Source: Alnus glutinosa (Eukaryota > Streptophyta > Magnoliopsida > Fagales > Betulaceae). From it: a DNA stretch of 64,000 nt. Shown one piece after another: positions 32,080-45,542 of this stretch (position 1 is the stretch's first letter; every line of letters begins with the position of its first letter). Both the position numbers and the translations under genes were made by a program. Below the pieces are notes generated by a model that did not search any database, was not told the origin of the DNA, and saw only the letters and a list, made by a program, of their open reading frames with translations. The DNA is taken from positions 34,849,951-34,913,950 of the forward strand of contig NC_084889.1 of assembly GCF_958979055.1 (NCBI RefSeq), in the 5' to 3' direction.

Positions 32080-33976
32080 TTCCTCCACTATATCCATAGA
32101 CACGGAAAAATAATAATAATAAATTAAGCTAAAATAAATATATGTAAGGGAAAATAATAAATAATAATAAAAAATTAATTTCGTTTTGTAATTTTATAAT
32201 ACCATTTTTTTTGGCAACAACAACGCGGCTTCTAATATTTCATTTGCTCGGTCTTCTCCATAACAAATACAACTAGTAATGTTGTCTTCATGGTATGATC
32301 TTGATCTATATGATTCTCTCATTTCTCAATTCACCCCTAATAATAATAATAATAATAAAAGCTTGGGTAATACAACTTTTATTAGAACTTCTTTACAAAT
32401 TCACGTGACAGTCTATATGAGTGCCAAGTGTCACTTGGTGCCACAAGTGTAAACCAATTAAGCAACAAATTTTGACAAGTAAATTTAACTATTTAGTAGC
32501 TTATGTAATGAGTGTCATGCGTATTGCCACATTGGCTTGTAAAGAACTTTGTAGTAAAAGCTATGATATTCCTAATAACACCCCCAATATGCAGCATTCT
32601 ATACAATGAACTGGCTTGATTCAATTTGGCAATTATGAATATTCTACGCACCCATTTCATAGTAGTACGTCTTTCCCATACTTCATTTATTTTGGATAAA
32701 ATTTTTCTCCAAATTGGGTTGAAAGAAATTCTTCCAATTCAGTCTATTAAACTAACACGTGATTCTCATATACATTTATAATAGAGTAGGTCAACGTAAG
32801 GAGAATTGTGAGTCAGGCTGCCAAATGCAACAGTAGTGAGCCTTTATATCGCCACTCCCTACATAATTATGGATTTTTGCATTTGATTGCTAACCAAAAG
32901 TTGATGCCCTTTACCCCAAGACCATAGCAGATAATGCGTGATAATTCCTTAAATTTCAAGAAAAAATAAATGTAACCCTCATGTCAACAGAAATGTTATT
33001 CCCCTCCACAAGGGTGCTCGAAGAAGCATAAGAACGTGGGGGCATCAATCATACTAAAAATATATGGATATCAATTCATGTTGGCGTGTAGAGGCAAAGT
33101 ATAAGATTATATGAGTCAATCAGAACTTGATCTATTTAATTAAATGAGTCAAACTTCTTAACCCCAATACGACCCATTAAAATAAGCGGGTGACCTAGCC
33201 CAACCTGCATAACCTATTTAATAAACATACTAGATTGTGTTAGGTTAACCTGACTTGCACAACCCGTTTAATTCACAAATTTCTCAATTATTTGAGCATA
33301 AAAATGTCATTTTATACAAAGATATTAGCACAGTATTTCCCAATTATTGAATATGAAAATGAAGATTACACTACTGAAGTTATATCTTCATAACTAGGGA
33401 TGAGATTGAGGTTTTTTTTTTTTTTTTGGTCTTAAATCTTAGGATTTTCATTTTTTAATGATAAACAAATATTTTAATTTATACAGGTTATGCGAGTCAC
33501 CTATAGGTTAAGCGGATTGACCCAAAATTGACATGTTTATTAACTGTGTCTAATCTGGTCCACCCAATTTGATCCGAATTCTATTTTACTAAATCCTAAC
33601 CCGTTAATTTCGTGTTGGGTTTATGTCAGATACGCAAGTCGTGTAAAAGATTGTCAGTCTTATAAAAAAGAAATGTTATTCCCCCCCTTTAAGGTGAGCT
33701 CAAACAAGCACAAGAACAAGGGGCATCAATCATACTCAAATTTCTATATATGGGGGGTTGGTAACACCAAAAGACAGTAGAAATGTAACAGCAACACATT
33801 TCAGGAAATGAAACCTAAAATCTGAAAACTTAAAACAAAAATTTCTATCCAAAGACAGCGTGATAGTCTTTGCCTGATAATCTTCCAGCAGCTTTTAATC
33901 TGAAAACTTGTAATCTTCCAGCAGCTTGTAATGGCCAAAGGGGGAGAGACACTAAGTGGAAAAAACTTGCCTGTAA
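32080..33976. other. Intergenic region between the SINE and the Raf-like gene end
   Basis: No gene. (AAT)n tracts at about 32109-32170 and 32337-32359. 33085-33665 carries degenerate repeat words (see separate entry). The last 300 bases before 33976 are the likely 3' UTR of the minus-strand kinase gene. Confidence 0.5.
33085..33665. repeat. Degenerate dispersed repeat with inverted halves
   Basis: The left half contains CTATTTAATTAAATGAGTCA and CAACCTGCATAACCTATTTAATAAACAT. The right half contains inverse-like CATGTTTATTAACTGTGTC and AACCCGTTAATTTCGTGTTG. This resembles a decayed terminal-inverted-repeat element; ends are not defined. Confidence 0.35.
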
Positions 33977-36900
33977 TCATTTCTGAACTTGAGGCTGTGT
34001 TGAGGGGAGTTGATGTAGTTGGTTCTGTCCTTTGGGAGGAACCTTTGCTGCCATAGCGCGTAACTCGTTTGCAATTTCAGTGAAGCTTGGTCTCTCAGAT
34101 GGCTCAGATGACCAGCACCTCCCCATCAATGATCTCCACTCTGGGTCACAAGATTCTGGTATTGGCGGCCGCAACGTGTTGCTCACAATACCCCCTGAAT
34201 TATAATAGAAGTGCCGATTGTCAGCAGCTCATATTTCGAGACAACCAAAAGTGAAAAATAACAATTTTTAAAATTGATGGTACAAGTTAAAGATTACCTA
34301 TGATAGCCCCATAGTGCAAATCTGCATATGGTTCTTCTCCAGTGAGGAGCTCCCACAACACGATACCAAATGAAAATACATCAACCTACAGAAGGAATTC
34401 AAGAACACAAATCTCAAATAGAGAGAGAGAGAGAGAGCTTATTATATAGGATGATTAAATGAGAGGGATAGAGTATAAACCTTATCAGAAACAAGGCTAC
34501 TGCTACCATTCAAAAGCTCTGGTGCCATCCAAGGAAGTGTTCCCCGAACACCGCCTGAGATCAGTGTCTGACATTTCACCTTGGATAGGCCCAAGTCACC
34601 AACCTTGTACCAGAAGTGTAAGTTTGAAGTCAATCTCACAAAAATAAAATAAATTGCAGCCAATTGAAATAAATATGGCCAAATATAAGCATGTTACATG
34701 TGCTGCAAAAGGACTGTAGAGTATTGCCTAGTCCCACTAGAAGAGCAAATTAAATAAAACCTTTGAATATTGAGAGTAAAAATCTAGTCTCATATTCATA
34801 AGTACATATTGATTTCTACTGCTATCACTCACTTGAAGAGTTTCATGCTACATTAGACTATTTCACAAATATTGTTCACTTGGCTTCCATCCCGATTCAT
34901 GGTGTCCCGGTAAAATTTTTTTTTAGCTAAGTAGGGTGATTAAGAGGGTGCCACCGCTGATCTCAGGAAGGTGGGATTGGCATTACCAGGTTCCAACTCC
35001 AACAATAGGAGCATTTCTTATCAGCTAATTAGGGAAAGCATGCTCTCATAAAAGCAAAATTACAGAAGTAACACTGAAGTTTCTAAAATTCACGACTAAC
35101 AGGGCATGTGACAAAACCACATCCGTCAACACTTACTGACATATCTTTTGATCATTTATATAGAAGTAGTATTGTAGATGAGGCAGTATCCCAGCAAGTA
35201 AATAGGCTGGACCAATTTATACAAAGATTGAGCAATGAATTTCCCAGTAACTATTTACAACAAATAAAAATGATTCCAAAAAATGTGCACAGAAGCAAGG
35301 TATGCAGACTTCAACCATGGACAAATGACCATTACATCCAATCCGTAATGTTCAAAATTTCAGTCACAAAAATAAATAAATAAATAAAAATAAAAGGAAA
35401 AAAGAAAAGAGGAAGAAAAAAAAAACAAAGAAAGAAAGAAGGAAAAAAAAAATTGGACTGAATACTGAAAAGATTTTTTTTTTTTAAAAAAGGAGAAAAA
35501 AAATAAAGAAAGAAAAAAGAGAGAAAAGTAAGAAAAAAGGAAACGGAAAACAGCACATATTGACTAACACCTATAATCAGTAGTATAGGTATTCAGCACG
35601 CAGGTTAACCACTTTGAAGGTTGATGATTCATGCAACTTCAGTAGTTGCAGTAACAAAAAGTACATAAAGAAATACTAAAAATATATATAGTGGACTACT
35701 AGATGAAGATTGTTTTGACTCAAATGTACTCTTAAAAACAATAATCCAAAACAAATTGGCCAGATTTAAATTATGCTGCCAATGACAAATAAATGATGAC
35801 AGCAAAATCATCATAACCAAAAACTATATCTATTCATTCTAGATGAATGTTGCCTGCGTTTGAAGTGGCCAAATAAAATAAAAGAACAAGTAAGCTGCTT
35901 CAAACTTATATAACTTAAACAATCAAATAGAAGGAAAATGATTCATCTCTTTGATATTGCTCAGCAGAAAATATGCAGTCTAGACATGCTCTCATTCATC
36001 TCATAATGTCTAAATTTGTGGACAGGGACATAAGTATCATGTTTTACTATCTAATGTCAATTGTTTGACACATCAACTTTTTAGAAGTGTCCATAATGCA
36101 TTACTCCCATGCCCATCATTGCAAATATTATTAGGCAATGCACATCAACATAAGATGTTTCTCTAGATTATGTTTTAAATAATATAAGCCAATATGTGCT
36201 TGTGGATTTTAATGTAAAGGGTAAAGCAGAGAAATTCAGAGAAGAGAGCTTTTATTTTTTTTTTATAAGTAAGAGAAGTATCATTAAAAAGCGCAAAGCG
36301 CAATCAAGTACACATGAAGTATACAAGAAAGGCAACTACGAGGAAAAAGAAAACAAAACAAGGAAATCATTAAAACTAAACACTAAAGGTGCGAGGAACG
36401 CAGCCGACCAAAAGTACAAAGAATGAAAGAAAAAGGAAGTGAGTTCCTCAATGGTTCTTTCTTTGTCCTCAAACTGTCTATCATTGCGTTCCTTCCACAA
36501 GCACCACAAAAGGCAACAAGGGACCATCTTCCACACGGCCGCACTCCGAGAGCAACCACCCGTCCACCCGTCCACCAACAAGCGAATAAATCTACCACCC
36601 GAAGAGGCATAACCCAAGACAGACTGAAGCGACTAAAGACGGCGTTCCAAAGAGAAGAGAGCTTTTATTAACAACCAAGTACTAGAGAACAAGAAATTTG
36701 GATGACACCTAAACAAAGTGATGCCTTGTAAACGTAATTATAATTTATATGGAACTTTTTGTATTTGCCAACAAATTGATATTAGCATACAAGTTTTGTC
36801 GTTTGCTATTAACAGAAGCAGATAGATCAGCACATGTCGACTTCAGAAAATACAATAGAAAGAGGTTGCGAAGAACATCAGGCTGAGTCACTAACCTTGC

Positions 36901-39900
36901 ATATTGGGCGATGAGGATCTCGAAGATTGACCAGTAAATTGTCACTTTTCAAATCAAAATGCACTATATTCTTTCCATGCAAGTACTCCATTCCAAAGGC
37001 CACATCCAATGCAATCAAGAGTCGCTTACGCTTGTCAAGTCCCCTGTGAAACAAATCTCTTTCATGTCAATTTTTGGTTTAAAAAAAAAAGGACAAACTT
37101 ATTAGGGCACACCATTAATGAAAAAAGGCAAAGAACACATTACTTCTCATTTTTCTGCAAAGCATTTCTTAATGAACCATTAACCATATACTCTGTTACT
37201 GTTGCCACAGAACCTCCAGGGCCATCAAGCACAACACCATAGAAAGCTAATACATTGGGATGGTGCAAGTCAGCAAGCTTGATTGCCTCATTCCAGAAAT
37301 CATCTCTCTGATTGAATGCATATACCAAAGCGTAGGGAATTGATAAGCATGCCAAAAACAGGGGAAAAAAGGAAATTGGGACTAAATAGAAAAGACACAA
37401 ACCATGCGCTCTTGTTCTGAAGCCTTCCCAGCAAAACACCTATCATTAATCCGTTTGATTGCGACGTCAGTTCCCCTCCATTTTCCATGATAAACAGTGC
37501 CAAAGGTGCCAGAACCCAATTCTCTAAGCTCTTCAAGGTCGCTGTTCAGTATAATCTGCCAAACAATCATGGCTTGGGATAAGAGGACAAGTTAGTAGAA
37601 CTATACATGATTTCAGGAAAAATGTGACGCCAAATTTTCAACCTGCAAGCGGCCTATGTTATCTGATACTGGAAAACCAAGGTTTGCCTTATCTGCAAGT
37701 TTGTTCTTGTCCTGAAATAAACAAGTGAAAAGAAAAAATAAACAAACAAGTGCAATCAGGCAAACACCCTCCCACCCCTGGCGGCGGCCCAAAAGAACCC
37801 CAGGAGAAGAAAGAAAAGAAACGAGTAAATACACAACCTCAACTTTAGCTTTATGCTGCGTGTCAACACTACTAGTCTGAATATCTCCATCTTGATTAGC
37901 TTCGAAACCAGACTCATCTATATCATGTATGTCAGGACTGGAAGACGTAGCTGAATGAAGAACAGAAGCAGCTACACCCTCGGCAACAGCTTGAAGATCT
38001 TGCTTAATCTGCTCCTCTGCCGAACCTTTGACATAGAAGCAAAAAACAATGTATGATCATCCCCACAACCAATCATAAATAAATAATTAACTAATCACAC
38101 AAAGAATAACATATTACTGACCTTTAGCGGATCTAACATGCTCCAAATGGAAATCCTTGTTCGGACTGCCCAATGGCTGGTAAAGTCCATCCTCCAGTCG
38201 TACTTCTGTATTTGGTTCCCCACTATTGCCCAAACGGCCCTCACCAAAGGGATCCCTAGTAGCAAGAGCTTCTTTTTTGGGCAGAACTTTGTTAGGTCTT
38301 GGAGGGGGAAAATAATTATCATGGCGCAAACTCCAAGGATCCTGATTGCTGAAAAGTGAGTTTGAGTCTTGAACATCCCCAGTTCTACTAGATGGAGATA
38401 AAGAAGACTGTGTATTACTATTCGAGGGGACAGCTTCCACATCATCTGGGACCACCTTGGGCTGGAACCGTGATATGTCATCCTTCCACTCGGCAGGAGC
38501 TGGAATTCTATCAGTTAGATGAGGAGCCTCAAGACTAGATAATAAAGAGTTTCCATAACGAACTTCCTCAGGATCCAAGTTCTGGATTCCAATATTTGAT
38601 TGTGGATATGATCCAGGGTTAACCCAAATAGGTGGTTGTGCCACCTCATAGAACTCCATTGGTCGAGAAGTATGACCATATGGAATTTCTGTAGAGGGAC
38701 AAGGCAGACATTCAGTTAGTTTATTGTGATTTGCCTCAAAAACCACCTTGGGTTTGCCAAAGGTATTATCTAGAAGCACCTCCGTCCCTGTAACTTGCTG
38801 TGGTTTGTTATCAAACTTGTCTTCCTTTCTCATTTTATCAAGAGGTGACTTGCTATGCTCATTACTATAAGTTTCAGTGGGGGATGTCCTGAGGGTATCC
38901 ATCCTCCCATCAACTGGTCTCAGCTGTTCACAGGAAAAGAAAGTGTCAACAGTATCTTCTTTTGGAAGAATGCCAGGAGGTTTGGTCAAATATTCTTTTG
39001 GAGGCTCACGAACCATGTGTTCTGAAATTTGAATTGGAACTGAATGATGCTGTACAGCATCCTCTTGGTAAGACTGAGGTGTAGTGCCCATGAATGCAGC
39101 ATAAGGTGACTGTACATCACCTGCCCTATTGATCACACCCAGGGGAGCGGTAATCTGCTGTTTGTCAATATCATCTACTTTTTGGAGAACAATCCTCTCA
39201 TTTTCATGCTGTGTCTCTGGATGAGTAAACCCAGTTGTGTCTGATTGAGGCGTCCCAACATGAGTATCTGCCTGACCAAGGACCCTGGGTTGAGTCCCAA
39301 TTTTCTGTTCAAAAATGCCTTCCCCCAAGGCTCCAGTTGCCATAACCCTGTTCATTGGCTGACCTCTCAAATTGTCCTCTGGACGGAGACTATGATAAAT
39401 TGAGTTCGAATCGGACATAGGGCTTGCACCACTGCCTCTTTGATCCTGTACCAAATCCGAATGTGCATGAGGCAAAGCTTTTTGACACATATAACAGTCA
39501 TCCAACCTCAGTAATTTCTCAGGAAACATTACCTGTTGATGAGGCGCCAATCCATCAGAGTGAATTACATGCTCAGGCATTGTAACCTGATGCCAGCCAT
39601 AACCACCTCCTACCATGGGAGAGGGGACCTGAACCTGATATGAATTATAGCTCCGCTCAACAGGAAGCTGGACAACCCTAGGTCCAAATTTGCTTTCCTC
39701 AGCATAATGATCCAACCGAGCATGTTGTGGTTGCATCACTGGCTGTACCATATTCGGTCTTAGACTGACATGAGAAGATGCAAGAGGCATTGTCATGTGC
39801 CCTGCTGGAATAAACTGAAGGGAAGTGCTTCCAGCAGAATTATCATGAAACTGCTGTTGGGTGAACGTAGACCCGGAAGTCCCAAATAACTGAGGATGTG

Positions 39901-41428
39901 GGAACCCCATCTGAGAAGGAAACTGTAGATAATCTGCATGCTTCATAATTTCTGGGCGAGAATCAACATAAGCCTGAAAATAAGGTGAAGACAATGGAAT
40001 GTCCGTTACAGGTTGCTGCAACCCCAATTGTGGCTGCGATACAGAAACAGGCATAGACCTTTCTAGCTCAACCTCGGGCTGCAAAGATGTTTGGAGAGCA
40101 CCAGACTTAACCACCTGCGTGCCCAATGTTGCAGAAGCATCGGCATAAATGGCAGGGCTGGGGTCTACACACATGAATCTTGGAGCATTGTCATTAGAAG
40201 TAGTTGACTTTCCTCCAGGTGATAACATGCTGGTTGATGAGGGACCACTAACATCCACTTGACCAGGACCCAAGCTATCAACAGCCTCAGTCCCACTGAA
40301 ATCAGAATTTTGGGTTGAAGAAGCACTCACCATACTTCCCTTCCTTGTGATTCCACCGCCAACTCCATCCATTATCCCATTCACTGCATCAACATATCTC
40401 TGTCCACTATCATGTAAATCCCCAAACTGTAACATACCAGAAGGATCAAGTTCTGAAGCTGAAAACAAAAACAACCTTAATTTAGCAGACCCATCTGAAG
40501 ACCCCTCAACCAATTTCTCATACTCATCCATCATGTTATCAAGATCATCAGGACACGAAATTGACACCAATGCATCAAGATCCTCATCGGGGAGCTGATA
40601 TTTGATAACCACAGGTTGCCCATAAGTATCCAACATCTTTTGCACCAGCTCATTAAAGCTCAAATCTCTCCTGACACTAATGATCCTTGTCTGCCCCCCT
40701 ACATATCTCAACATCCCATCGCTTGGCCTGGGCAAAATCTTTCCCCCAAAACTGCACAAAAACTTTACTTTCTTCCCCGACACTGAATCATCCCCACCCT
40801 CATCACTTGCCTGATCAACCCCACTGCCAGAAGCTCGGTTGCCCGAATTGGGACTATAACCAAACCCAGCAGCTGAATTACTGCTTGTCTGGTCAGTGGC
40901 ATTGCCACTAGCCCTATTTCCCAAATTGGTACAATAACCAAACCCAGTTGCCATATCACTGCCAGCCTGATCCATGCCATTTCCACCAACGCGATTGCCA
41001 AAATTCACATTATAGCCAGTTCCAGTTGCCATAGCACCACTAGCAAGAGCAGTAGCATTGCCGCCAACCCTACTGCCCAAATTGGGATTATAACCAAAAC
41101 CAACACCAACAGCGGGGCTCATACCCGGATGCCCCACAGGCGCAGGCACAGGCACACGGGGGCCCCACACAGCCACACCTGGCGGCGCTGCATTTCCATA
41201 CCCTAAACCAACAAACCCAGCATCGGAAACCGTCCCCGCCACCTGGTAATAAACCGGTATCGACCCAGGGCTTCCGGCTGTCCCAGCCTCACGAGCCGGG
41301 TTGGGGAAAAATCCTTCGAGGTTTCGAGCAGTAGAAGCAGCAGGCGCAATGCGGGGCTCTTCGGCCATAGTTCGAGCAACGTTTAAGGGCCTTAGATCTT
41401 TCGGAACCGCGGTTTGATCAAATGTCAT
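33977..41428 (-). CDS. Raf-like MAPKKK with N-terminal PB1 domain (about 1485 aa, 9 coding exons)
   Basis: Coding exons (minus): 41428-38122, 38025-37838, 37711-37643, 37555-37403, 37307-37144, 37043-36896, 34603-34481, 34385-34298, 34194-33977. All joins keep frame at GT/AG sites. The N-terminus has [19 protein letters not shown] and four imperfect Gly/Asn-rich repeats (about 109-208). A PB1 domain follows (about 219-307, [19 protein letters not shown]). After a long disordered region comes a C-terminal kinase domain: GSGTFGTV (1202-1209), VAIK Lys 1222, HFDLKSDN (1322-1329, catalytic Asp 1324), DLG in place of DFG (1346-1348), and MAPE (1369-1372). This layout is that of plant group B4 Raf-like kinases. 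Members of that group are known to activate SnRK2 kinases under osmotic stress; the same role here is inference. All key catalytic residues are present. Exon 6-7 intron (2.3 kb) holds an antisense LINE tail. Confidence 0.93.
35350..35545. repeat. Purine-rich low-complexity tract in Raf-like gene intron
   Basis: (AAAT)n followed by long A/G runs such as AAAGAAAGAAAGAAGG; open frames on the opposite strand are artefacts of it. Confidence 0.75.
36257..36650 (-). mobile_element. 5'-truncated LINE insertion in Raf-like gene intron (394 bp)
   Basis: Perfect 19-bp flanking repeats AGAGAAGAGAGCTTTTATT (36238-36256 and 36651-36669) mark the insertion. On the minus strand it reads [20 protein letters not shown] and [20 protein letters not shown], the end of a LINE ORF2. 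It then has the LINE 3' tail and a short poly(A) (the T run just after 36256). The gene is also on the minus strand, so the insert is in the gene's sense orientation. Confidence 0.88.
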
Positions 41429-41430
41429 AT

Positions 41431-41674
41431 CTACAATATATATCTAATTCAATTTCGCTATAAACCAATCAAGGCAACAAAAAGGCTAGGTTTTTGCTCA
41501 ACGGGTTTTTCTTTTTTTCCTTTTCTCTGCATTCATGTTCGTAACTAGTCCTAGAAACCATGGCAAACCAATACAAATTAGACAAAACTAGATAAATACA
41601 TGAGGGCTTTTTAAGCAACAAAGCTAAGCAAAGAGATATAAGAGAGAGTGAGAGAGATAGTACCAGATTTGAAC

Positions 41675-41720
<46 letters not shown>

Positions 41721-41870
41721 CTAGAGAAGGCTAGAGATAACAGATAGTCCGAGTCTGAGTCGGTGCAGTCGCCTCGATTCGGGGCTTTGATGAATCAATC
41801 TTCTTTCTCTCAAGTCTAAACTCCCTCGCACTTTTTTCTCTCTCTCTAGTTTGTCTCTACGGTAATTTCA
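41431..41870 (-). promoter_or_regulatory. Probable 5' leader and leader intron of the Raf-like gene
   Basis: On the minus strand an acceptor-like ATTGTAG lies 2 bases before the ATG at 41428. A donor-like AAATCTG|GTACTA lies near 41665, suggesting a leader intron of about 235 bases. The leader exon upstream contains a (TC)n tract (plus-strand GA run at about 41679-41717). Boundaries are inferred. Confidence 0.5.
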
Positions 41871-42547
41871 TTCTTCAATTATTTTTTTCTTTCTTTCTTT
41901 GTAATATATATAATATTACTTTTCTGGGTGGGATTTTATTTTCTGGGGAAAATGATCGAAAACTGTTTGTTGTATGTGCGCAGTGAGCCAGCCAGTGAGG
42001 GTCTGAACAATTGGGAGGGCGGCGTGGACCTTTCCTCAGTCTCTAAGCAATTTGAGAGAGAAGAGGGAGGAGGAGGCACGTGGATGCCTTCATGCAAACC
42101 AAGTCTTTTTCTTCAGTCAAAATATTATGTGTGGGACAGTGAGTTGCTGACAAATTCATATATATATTTTTTCCATAAAATTGCCTAATTCACACCTTCA
42201 AGAAAAATTTGAAAAAACAATTGTTTCCTCCCAAAGAAACCAAATTAAGTAGATATTCTCAAATTTTAATTTTGTTTATGATTCGGCTTGGATTCAGTTA
42301 TAGATCAAACTGGATAATTGAGGTTGAAAATTGAAACTTAACTTGTTAGGGTTGAGACACGTATCTCTTGTATGCTGTTATGGGCCACAAGTCCCAATCC
42401 AAACAAATTCGATTCCAACTAACATGGAATTCAAGCCAAACTTTTTGTTTAAGAACGAACACTCTCTACTTTTTTTTTCTTTTTTTCTTTTTTTTTTTTC
42501 TCTCTCTTTGGTTAGGTAAGAAAATGAAAGATTTATTGAACAAAAAA

Positions 42548-42710
42548 AATGATATTTAGCATACCCCATTCCATCTCCATGTTACTAGGCTGACATGACA
42601 GTGCCCAGTTAACCATGCCGCACCGACTCTTGTTTATAACGTGGTTGACCGGCCACTGTCACATCAACCCAATAGACTGATGTGAGATGTGAATATGCCA
42701 AATAACATTT
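42548..42710. mobile_element. Small MITE (about 163 bp)
   Basis: The left end ATGATATTTAGCATACCCCA is inverted-repeat related to the right end, whose reverse complement reads AAATGTTATTTGGCATATTC. The arms continue with CTGACATGACAGTG pairing CACTGTCACATCA. No clean target duplication. Confidence 0.5.
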
Positions 42711-44215
42711 CTCTTATTATAAAGTTTTAAAGCTTCTTTATGCTTCTTATTCCATTATTTTTTTAACCTATTTTATTATTAGTAATTAGTAGTTATAATA
42801 TTTGCTTACATGTTGTCTTCAAAAAATACCTCTTCAAAAAATAAAATATGGTGTCTTGATCAATTATGTGACTTGAGATAAAGAGGTTTAACCAATGGTT
42901 GGCATAGCTAGCTCTTAAAATTGTCAATAACTCTCCTTTAAAAAAGGTGATGTGGTGGACACCTTTACAAAATCAATCACATTTCAACACGAAAAGCTTA
43001 TCAAAAGAACCAACAAATTTTAAATGCTTGAGGATGCATGTTTTGAAGGAATTAAGCCAATATAATGACTCCTACCTACCAAGAGCCAGTCTTTTTCTTA
43101 CCCAACTATATAGTTGAAGAATGAAGATGAACCCACGCAATATCAATCGACCCCAAAAAAGAAACCACCCAATCTTTTGCAAAGATGACATGGTACTACA
43201 TAATTATTTGCCCTAAATCTATTCGACGAATGGGTGATGGGTCCTACAAAAAAGAGTCCCATTGCTTTCTCATAAAAAGTATTGTTGTCTACAAGTAGGA
43301 TTGTGCACTCAATCCCATGTACTTGTACAGGAGTCTTCCCGCTTTTGTGTTGGCGAGAGTCGGAACAGTTGAAAATACCTCTGACACATAATTTTTGAGT
43401 CGCCTCCACCTCTTAAAAGTCGGAGTCGGAGATTGCTGAAAATGAAGAAATCTCAAATGTTTGTCTTCACCGAAAGAAAACGCTTCATTAGAGACAAATA
43501 CTCTTTGCATCTTTATCTCCTGCGGAAGACTCTTCGTCTTTGTAACGCCTCAGATTGGATTGATGTGAGGAGGTGTGGATGGCAATATTTCTAGGAGCAA
43601 ACTCCAAGGCGAATCTGAAGTGCATGGATACAAGCGATGCCTTAAATGAAAGACAATTATGAAACCGCTTTGTTTACGAACAAGAAAGCTATAAGTAATA
43701 CAACTATGAACCTCACAAAGAGTTCGATCCTGGCTCGAGATTAACGCAACCGACATGCTTAACACATGCAAATTGGATGGGAAGTGGTGTTTCCATTGGC
43801 AGACGGATGAATAACGCGTATAAACTCATGTTTAGGTGCCCTACTCTTACTTTTTGACCGTTATGTATATTATTCTATCATTTTGTAGCGGAAACATAAT
43901 TAACACATAAACCATAAGATTGGCGTAGCAGATAAATATAAAACTTTTATATTACATGCATACAAGTTCACTAGAGCTCTATCTAATTTCATCAAAATAT
44001 ATCTTCATTTTATTATCATTGGACTAATTCTCTATTTTTATTTTTGTACCTTTTTTTATTTTTATTTTAATTTTTTATGTGGGGTGTTACAATCTTCATT
44101 TGCGATGATCATGAGACAAAGAGATGCGTCTTCATCTAATAAAGAACATAAGAAATTGTACTAAACATTATAGTATCTCAAGCATTTTTCTAAGGATATA
44201 TAACTTTTTGTCTTA

Positions 44216-44529
44216 GAGTGTGTTTGGGATTGCGTTTTGTAGACAATAAGTGCGATTTTAAATCAAATCGCAGAACATAAATCGTTTGGGAACTGCGTTT
44301 TTAAAAATTACGATTTGAAAACGCAGAAAATTTGCTTTTTCAAATCGCAGGTAAGATGGTGTTTTTTTGAAAACGCAGAATTTTAAAGGCTAATTTGCGA
44401 TTTTATATGATAAACTACGATTTTGCCAAACGCTTAACTGCGTTTTTAAAAACCACTTTTTTAAAATTGCACATTTTAAAATCGTGATTTTAAATCGCGC
44501 TTTTTAAAATCGCAAACCTAAACAGGCTC
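44216..44529. mobile_element. Tourist/Harbinger-type MITE (314 bp)
   Basis: Ends GAGTGTGTTTGGGATTGCG and CGCAAACCTAAACAGGCTC are inverted repeats flanked by TTA (44213-44215 and 44530-44532). The interior is full of AAATCGCA / TGCGATTT words. Related to the two elements at 45225-45805. Confidence 0.78.
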
Positions 44530-45057
44530 TTAATATAAAAACACTGGCCATGAGTGTAGGTTGTTTTTTTAAATAGTTGTGATCGATTACGGTTGGTAGA
44601 GTCTGTGGGTCGTTGTTTGTTTACATGAGTTGTTTGAAACTTTTTGAATTATTTAATGAACTATCAAATGGATAAAACTAATTAATTTTTGAATTTTTTA
44701 ATAAACTATCAAATGGATAAGAGAGTAGGTTTAATTATTTAAATAATTAAGGGCAAAGCACAATGAGATAGATCAATGGAAGACAAGTGGTCTGTATGAA
44801 AGCAAGAAAGTGGAGTAGGGGCAGTTTAGATTAGCTTCCATGCAAGCACCTTGACCTTGAGTGATTGGCTTTTATTGATGAAAAGTCATGTTTTCACATA
44901 GAATGACAAATAAAAAATAAAAAAAAACAAATAAAAAACAAATAAAAAAAAAAAATCAAACAGAAAGTTGTAAAACATAATTTATTAGTGAAAATCATAC
45001 GCGTCTTACTTTTCTCCTTTTCTTTTTGGGTAAGATAAGAACAGGACAATTTTTTCT

Positions 45058-45093
<36 letters not shown>

Positions 45094-45224
45094 TAGACAT
45101 TAAATATTATTATTTTTCTTTATTTCCCAGTAATCACGGGCCAAATATATATATGAAACCAGAAAAAAGAAAAAATTAATGAACAAGTGAATAAACACCG
45201 CTCATGTTTTATTTTTTTTAATAA

Positions 45225-45539
45225 GGGTTTGTTTGGTTTGCGATTTCAAAAAGTGTGATTTAAAACAACGATTTCAAAATATATGATTTTAAAAAACATG
45301 ATTTTTAAAAACGTAGTTAAGCGTTTGGTAAAATCATAGTTTAGCCTTTAAAATTGTAAATTAGCCTTTTAAATCCTGCGTTTTCAAAAAAACATCATCT
45401 TACCTACGATTTGAAAAAACATATTTTCTGCGTTTTCAAATCGCATTTTTTAAAAACACAGTTCTCAAACGATTTATGTTATGTGATTTGGTTTAAAATC
45501 GCACTTATTGTCTACGAAATCATAATCTTAAACGCACCT
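45225..45539. mobile_element. Tourist-type MITE, first of a TAA-sharing pair (315 bp)
   Basis: The left end GGGTTTGTTTGGTTTGCG and right end AATCTTAAACGCACCT (reverse complement AGGTGCGTTTAAGATT) form imperfect inverted repeats. TAA at 45222-45224 and 45540-45542 flanks it. The interior (TTTGCGTTTTC, AAATCGCA) matches the element at 44216. Confidence 0.7.
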
Positions 45540-45542
45540 TAA

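Noticed and set aside
43143-43771. Three minus-strand frames of 73-88 codons
   Set aside because: No motif and no supporting splice or promoter signals.
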